Below are positions 60,130-64,000 of a stretch of DNA of 64,000 bases, one piece after another. The notes beneath the pieces were generated by a model. That model did no database searches. It was not told the origin of the DNA and saw only the letters and a program-made list of their open reading frames with translations. Numbering within the stretch: the first letter of the stretch is position 1; each line of letters starts with the position of its first letter. The position numbers were made by a program, and so were the translations under genes. Source of the DNA: Nisaea sp. (GTDB lineage: Bacteria > Pseudomonadota > Alphaproteobacteria > Thalassobaculales > Thalassobaculaceae); contig NZ_JAXMNY010000004.1 in the NCBI RefSeq assembly GCF_034670185.1, forward strand, positions 434,001-498,000. The letters are read 5' to 3'.

Positions 60130-60999
60130 ATGGGTCGATTCAAAAACGCGATATCGAAGCTCGAGACGGAACTGCGGTACCGTTGCCACCGCTATTACGT
60201 CGAGACAGGAATCCGGAAATACAAATTCGCCTCTGCAGCGGGTATATCCGACACATTGCTTAAAGGCATCGACAGCCCCGACTTTGAGGCGTCGATGAAA
60301 ACCTTGCAGCGGCTGGACGAGGTTATCCCGGAAGACTGGGAGCCGGTCGGCGCGGGCAGTAGCGGAAAAATTCTGGTTCCGGGGCAGGTAGATCCAGTCA
60401 TTGGATATAAGGTGTGGGAGAGCGATCTCAGCCGCAGCCGGAAGATCTACGTGCGGGATGAACTCCTGCACGGGCTCGACCCGGACCAGATGGAGCGCTG
60501 TGCCCTCTATATAGAAAAGACTCGCGATCCCGATGGCCGTCTGATCGAAGGTAAATTCAAGATCGATGTCCTGAGGGCCATTGCTCCGCAGTGCGCCATC
60601 CATGTTTTCAATGTGGGTGAGGACAATCCCGACAACTATTTTATCGAGCACTGGGATGCCGGCACCGGCTTCTGGCAGGGTGCGGATATGACCGGGATGA
60701 AATTCGCGGAGCTTGATGACGAGGCGCTGCGTCGTTGCCAGCTCGAGGATTACCTGGTGTGCCGCGAGACGAAGTGGCCAAATCTCTCAATCGTGCACCG
60801 CAACTATGCCCACGGCGAAGAGCGGAACTTCCTCCGCCTGCTCTTCCCCTTCGAAGCCAGTGACGGATCGCCGAAAATTCTCAGCATCACACGGCCGCAA
60901 TCCTCCGGACTGGCTGTGGATCTGCTGAAGAAAAAGCTTCCGGGATACGATCTGAAAAGCGGCGAAGGCATTGTCGACCTGCGCAGCCGGCGTCCCTGA
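60130..60999 (+). CDS. HTH protein with PAS-like C-terminal domain, uncharacterised
   Basis: A 289-residue protein that I do not recognise as a named family. The N-terminal part (about residues 20-75) reads like a Cro/XRE-type helix-turn-helix: KYKFASAAGISDTLLKGID, then MKTLQRLDEVIPEDW. The C-terminal part (about residues 145-270) resembles PAS_5-type sensor domains seen in Rhodospirillales: IHVFNVGEDNPDNYFIEHWD, DMTGMKFAELDDEALRRCQ, LSIVHRNYAHGEERNFLRLLFPF. ATG 60130 is preferred; a start at 60094 would include operator copy 3. Two operator-like palindromes sit directly upstream. It converges on fabI with a 30-nt gap. A sensor-regulator role is inferred. Confidence 0.65.
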   Translation: MGRFKNAISKLETELRYRCHRYYVETGIRKYKFASAAGISDTLLKGIDSPDFEASMKTLQRLDEVIPEDWEPVGAGSSGKILVPGQVDPVIGYKVWESDLSRSRKIYVRDELLHGLDPDQMERCALYIEKTRDPDGRLIEGKFKIDVLRAIAPQCAIHVFNVGEDNPDNYFIEHWDAGTGFWQGADMTGMKFAELDDEALRRCQLEDYLVCRETKWPNLSIVHRNYAHGEERNFLRLLFPFEASDGSPKILSITRPQSSGLAVDLLKKKLPGYDLKSGEGIVDLRSRRP

Positions 61000-61029
61000 G
61001 GCCCTTTTACAGATCCATCTCTTCGCGGA

Positions 61030-61878
61030 TCAGTCCGCGTCGCGTTCCGGCTTGGGGATTGCGACGGTATGGAAGCCGCCGTCCACATAGTGGATTTCCC
61101 CGGTCACGCCCGCAGACAGATCACTCAGTAGATAAAGACCGGCCTGTCCAACTTCTGTCAGGGACGCATTGCGTTTGAGCGGTGCGTTGGTCTCGGCGAA
61201 GCGGAAGGTGTGACGGGCATCGGCAATGGCTGAGCCGGCGAGGGTCTTCATCGGGCCGGCGGAGATTGCGTTCACGCGTATGCCATGCTCGCCGAGGTCG
61301 GCGGCCAGATACCGGACACTCGCTTCCAAAGCGGCCTTGGCCACTCCCATGACGTTGTAGTTCGGCGTCGTGCGGTTCGCGCCGAGATAGGACAGGGTCA
61401 GCATGCTGCCGCCGTCCTTCATCAGAGGCCAGGCGCGGCGGGCGATATTCGTGAAGGAGAAGCAGGAGATATCCAGCGTGTTGAGGAAATTATCCCGCGA
61501 GGTATCCGCGTAGCGTCCCTTCAGCTCGCCCTTGTCCGAATAGGCGATGGCATGAACCACGAAATCAAGACCGCCCCAGGCGGTGCCGATTTCATCGAAC
61601 GCCCGGTCCAGCGCATCGTCGTCCGAGACATCGCACATGACGGCAAGCGGGGAGCCGACGCTCTCCGCCAGAGGATGAACCCGCTTTTTCAGGGACTCGT
61701 TCTGGTATGTGAACGCCAGCTGGGCACCTTGCGAGGCGGCTGCGGCGGCGATCCCCCAGGCGATCGAGCGGTCGTTGGCGACCCCCATGATCAGACCGCG
61801 TTTGCCGGCCATCAGGCCTTTGTAAGGCGCCGATTCCGCGTCACGCTGATCGGCCGTGTCGTCAATCAGGTCGGTCAT
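61030..61878 (-). CDS. fabI: Enoyl-[acyl-carrier-protein] reductase FabI
   Basis: FabI reduces enoyl-ACP with NADH in the last step of each fatty-acid elongation round. The 282-residue SDR protein has GLIMGVANDRSIAWGIAAAAASQGA at the N-terminus, DISCFSFTNIARRAWPLM, and the catalytic Tyr-X6-Lys in YNVMGVAKAALEASVRYLA. The SAGPMKTLAGSAI loop, where triclosan-type inhibitors bind, is also present. It is 17 nt after fabB, in the fabA-fabB-fabI operon. Confidence 0.97.
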   Translation of the reverse strand: MTDLIDDTADQRDAESAPYKGLMAGKRGLIMGVANDRSIAWGIAAAAASQGAQLAFTYQNESLKKRVHPLAESVGSPLAVMCDVSDDDALDRAFDEIGTAWGGLDFVVHAIAYSDKGELKGRYADTSRDNFLNTLDISCFSFTNIARRAWPLMKDGGSMLTLSYLGANRTTPNYNVMGVAKAALEASVRYLAADLGEHGIRVNAISAGPMKTLAGSAIADARHTFRFAETNAPLKRNASLTEVGQAGLYLLSDLSAGVTGEIHYVDGGFHTVAIPKPERDAD

Positions 61879-61894
61879 CCCGGTCGCTCCGCTA

Positions 61895-63118
61895 TCAGGC
61901 GTCGTATTTCTGGAAAGCTAGCACGGCATTGGTGCCGCCGAATCCGAAACTGTTCGACATGGCAACACGCAGCCCGGCGTTGTCCACGCGTTCCCGCACG
62001 ATCGGCATGTCCTCGACCTCAGGGTCGACGGTTTCGATGTTGGCGGAGGCAGCGATGAAGTCGTTCTTCATCATCAGCAGTGTGTAAATCGCTTCGTGAA
62101 CGCCGGTCGCGCCTTGTGAGTGACCGCTCAGGGATTTCGTCGAGCTGATCGGCGGGGTTGCGCCCCGGTTCTTGAAGACCTCACGGATGCCTTCAAGTTC
62201 GATCGTGTCGCCGACCGGCGTACTGGTGCCATGAGCGTTGATGTAGTCAACCGGTCCTTCAACGTCTTTCAGTGCCATCTGCATGCACCGCACACCGCCC
62301 TCGCCGGAGGGCGCGACCATGTCGGCGCCGTCGGACGTGGCGCCGTAACCCACGATCTCGCCATAGATCTTGGCGCCGCGTGCCTTCGCGTGCTCAAGCT
62401 CCTCCAGAATGAGGACCCCGCCACCGCCGGAGATAACGAAACCGTCGCGATTGGCGTCGTATGCGCGGGATGCTTTGTCCGGCGTGTCGTTGTATTTCGA
62501 GGAAAGAGCGCCCATCGCGTCGAACAGGACGGAGAGCGTCCAGTGCAACTCCTCGCCGCCACCGGCCAGCATGACGTCCTGCTTGCCCATCTGAACCAGT
62601 TCATATGCGTTGCCGACGCAGTGCGAGCTGGTCGAGCAAGCGGAAGAGATGGAATAGCTGAGGCCTTTGATCTTGAAGGCCGTCGAGAGGGTCGCGGAAT
62701 TGGTGCTGCACATGACGCGCGGCACCATGTAGGGGCCAACCCGCTTCGGACCCTTTTCACGCGCCGTGTCGAATGCCTGCATCATGTTGGATGTCGACGG
62801 CCCGCCGGAGCCCATGACCAGGCCGGTCATCGGGTTGCTGACGTCGGCGGGCTCCAGGCCCGCGTCTTCTATGGCCTGCTGGGCAGCAATGTAATTGTAG
62901 GCCGCGCCGTTACCCATGAAGCGCATCAGCTTGCGGTCGATATGTTCCGACGGGTCCAGCTTGATCGAGCCATGGACGTGGGAGCGGAAACCGAGATCGG
63001 CATAGTCCGGCGCGAATTCGATGCCGGATTTGCCGGCGCGCAGGGAAGCGGTGACTTCCTCTGCATTGTTGCCGATGCTTGAAACAATTCCGAGACCGGT
63101 GACGACGACGCGACGCAT
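61895..63118 (-). CDS. fabB: 3-oxoacyl-ACP synthase I FabB
   Basis: FabB elongates unsaturated acyl-ACPs made via FabA. The 407-residue thiolase-fold enzyme starts MRRVVVTGLGIVSSIG and has the catalytic cysteine in SACSTSSHCVGNAYELV near residue 163, and histidines in NAHGTSTPVGD near residue 298 and KSLSGHSQGATGVHEA near residue 333. It ends with SNSFGFGGTNAVLAFQKY. The ATG at 63118 begins 1 nt after the fabA stop, giving tight coupling; an upstream start at 63220 would lie inside fabA. Confidence 0.97.
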   Translation of the reverse strand: MRRVVVTGLGIVSSIGNNAEEVTASLRAGKSGIEFAPDYADLGFRSHVHGSIKLDPSEHIDRKLMRFMGNGAAYNYIAAQQAIEDAGLEPADVSNPMTGLVMGSGGPSTSNMMQAFDTAREKGPKRVGPYMVPRVMCSTNSATLSTAFKIKGLSYSISSACSTSSHCVGNAYELVQMGKQDVMLAGGGEELHWTLSVLFDAMGALSSKYNDTPDKASRAYDANRDGFVISGGGGVLILEELEHAKARGAKIYGEIVGYGATSDGADMVAPSGEGGVRCMQMALKDVEGPVDYINAHGTSTPVGDTIELEGIREVFKNRGATPPISSTKSLSGHSQGATGVHEAIYTLLMMKNDFIAASANIETVDPEVEDMPIVRERVDNAGLRVAMSNSFGFGGTNAVLAFQKYDA

Positions 63119-63119
63119 A

Positions 63120-63653
63120 TCAATTTGCCCCTTCGGTTGCCGTGTTCTGGAACAGTCCGACGCGGATATCCTTCGCCTCGAAGACCGTGACGCCATCGCA
63201 TTCCACGCGGCCGTCGGCAATCCCCATGTAAAGTTTGCGCATGATCACGCGCTTGAGGTCCAGCGTGTAGGTCAGCAGTTTTGCGGACGGCAGTACCTGA
63301 CCGGAAAATTTCACCTCGCCGACGGAGATTGCCCGACCGGAACCCGGCCCGCCCATCCAGCCGAGCGTGAAGCCGAGCAGCTGCCAGAGAGCATCCATGC
63401 CGAGGCAGCCCGGCATCACCGGGTCGCCGACGAAATGGCAATCGAAGAACCAGAGGTCCGGCTTGATATCGTACTCGGCCGTAACCGAGCCCTTGTCATA
63501 GGCGCCGCCGGTCTTCGATAGGTTGGTGATACGATCGAACATAAGCATCGGCGGCATCGGAAGCTGCGCGTTCCCGGGGCCGAAAAGTTCTCCCTTGGCG
63601 CATTTGATCAGGTCTTCGTAACCGAAGCTGTTCTTTTCCTTGAAGTCCAACAA
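63120..63653 (-). CDS. fabA: 3-hydroxydecanoyl-ACP dehydratase/isomerase FabA
   Basis: FabA makes and isomerises trans-2-decenoyl-ACP, the branch point to unsaturated fatty acids. The 177-residue hot-dog enzyme has GELFGPGNAQLPMPPMLMFDRI, the catalytic histidine in FFDCHFVGDPVMPGCLGMDALWQ (H near residue 76, D in the second half), and KFSGQVLPSAKLLTY. The start is best read as TTG at 63653, 6-7 nt after GGGAAGGA; no ATG or GTG gives the usual family N-terminus, and a start at 63740 would add 29 residues of unrelated sequence. Confidence 0.95.
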   Translation of the reverse strand: MLDFKEKNSFGYEDLIKCAKGELFGPGNAQLPMPPMLMFDRITNLSKTGGAYDKGSVTAEYDIKPDLWFFDCHFVGDPVMPGCLGMDALWQLLGFTLGWMGGPGSGRAISVGEVKFSGQVLPSAKLLTYTLDLKRVIMRKLYMGIADGRVECDGVTVFEAKDIRVGLFQNTATEGAN

Positions 63654-63904
63654 TGCCGTTCCTTCCCGTACGCCAGCGCTTATCGTCAGGCGGGACCGTG
63701 TTCGGTCCCATAATAGACTGCAACCGCGCGACCGCGCCATCTCTCACATTTCATGCACCGCCTACCCTAAATATGGTGGGGAGCGCAAGCAATCACGTGG
63801 CATATGATGCCCGATGACTTGACATATTAGACGGATTAACGCTCTGTCTTAGGATTGAGGCGCCCGAGTGGCGAGACCCCGAGAGACCGAATGGGATACC
63901 GGGA

Positions 63905-64000
63905 ATGAGTAGTGCTGAAGCCTATAGTGAAACGCAAAGCCTGTCCGGACGCCTGACGAAGGCTGGATTGCGCCCGACGCGTCAGCGTCTTGCACTTGCG
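63905..64000 (+). CDS. irr: Fur-family regulator, probably Irr (partial)
   Basis: Only the first 32 codons are present; the gene runs off the window. The start ATG at 63905 follows GGGATACCGGGA. The reading frame gives a polar start and then RLTKAGLRPTRQRLALA, the N-terminus of Fur-superfamily regulators. The Irr assignment, an iron/heme-responsive repressor-activator, rests on the position divergent from fabA-fabB-fabI, an arrangement seen in many alphaproteobacteria. The 251 nt between fabA and this gene contain a TTGACA (63819-63824), but no clear matching -10 or Irr box was found. Confidence 0.75.
   Translation, partial: MSSAEAYSETQSLSGRLTKAGLRPTRQRLALA

Noticed and set aside
63819..63850. 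TTGACA as the irr promoter
   Set aside because: No acceptable -10 hexamer lies 16-18 nt downstream, so the promoter cannot be supported.
1..64000. tRNA or rRNA genes, CRISPR arrays, insertion sequences, prophage
   Set aside because: No T-arm-like GTTCGAATC signals, spaced repeat arrays, transposase or phage structural genes were seen on reading both strands.

Overview
The window looks like chromosomal DNA of a GC-rich alphaproteobacterium, most likely a Rhodospirillales-type lineage. Three things point there: the codon use; alphaproteobacterial gene orders (phoH-ybeY-corC-lnt-XRE-metK-trmB-rimP-nusA-ylxR-infB-rbfA-truB-rpsO-pnp, and irr divergent from fabA-fabB-fabI); and protein variants such as the long PstA with an N-terminal extension. 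Most of it is housekeeping sequence. I see no rRNA, tRNA, CRISPR array, insertion sequence or prophage.

Layout. 1-5.5 kb: chaperones grpE, dnaK and dnaJ, with an inverted DUF1848 gene between grpE and dnaK. Directly after dnaJ lies a decayed tandem copy of the dnaJ 3' end and its terminator. 5.5-12.8 kb: PadR regulator, dapB, DUF2244 protein, nth, a bactofilin/lipoprotein pair, a CysZ-like membrane protein, a PfkB kinase and an AmpG-like permease. 12.8-20.6 kb (minus strand): a complete phosphate regulon, phoR-pstS-pstC-pstA-pstB-phoU-phoB. 20.7-38.5 kb: maeB, mutS, a FOXRED1-like oxidoreductase, glnD, murJ, trpS, a class III nucleotide cyclase, an Nfu-type Fe-S protein, two cell-wall enzymes, tsaB and rimI. 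38.5-40.6 kb: olsB-olsA for ornithine lipids, preceded by a four-unit Pho-box-like array. 40.7-46.4 kb: the tightly overlapped miaB-phoH-ybeY-corC-lnt operon. 46.5-58.8 kb: an XRE regulator, metK, trmB, then the rimP-nusA-ylxR-infB-rbfA-truB-rpsO-pnp transcription/translation block. 58.8-61 kb: ugpQ and a small accessory module. 61-64 kb: fabI-fabB-fabA, and the first 32 codons of an irr/fur-type regulator cut by the window edge.

The most unusual part is 59.4-61.0 kb. A ribbon-helix-helix gene and a divergent gene for an HTH-plus-PAS-like protein are separated by an AT-rich region holding three copies of the palindrome TTCCCA-N6-TGGGAA (one imperfect). This looks like an undescribed regulatory pair with shared operators. 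Other non-coding signals are a promoter followed by a perfect terminator in the rimP-nusA leader, a large nested stem-loop in the pnp leader, two strong hairpins between pstS and pstC, and a structured metK leader ending at a TTG start. Phosphate sensing (PhoBR/Pst) and phosphate-free lipid synthesis (OlsBA) in one window suggest a coherent low-phosphate response.
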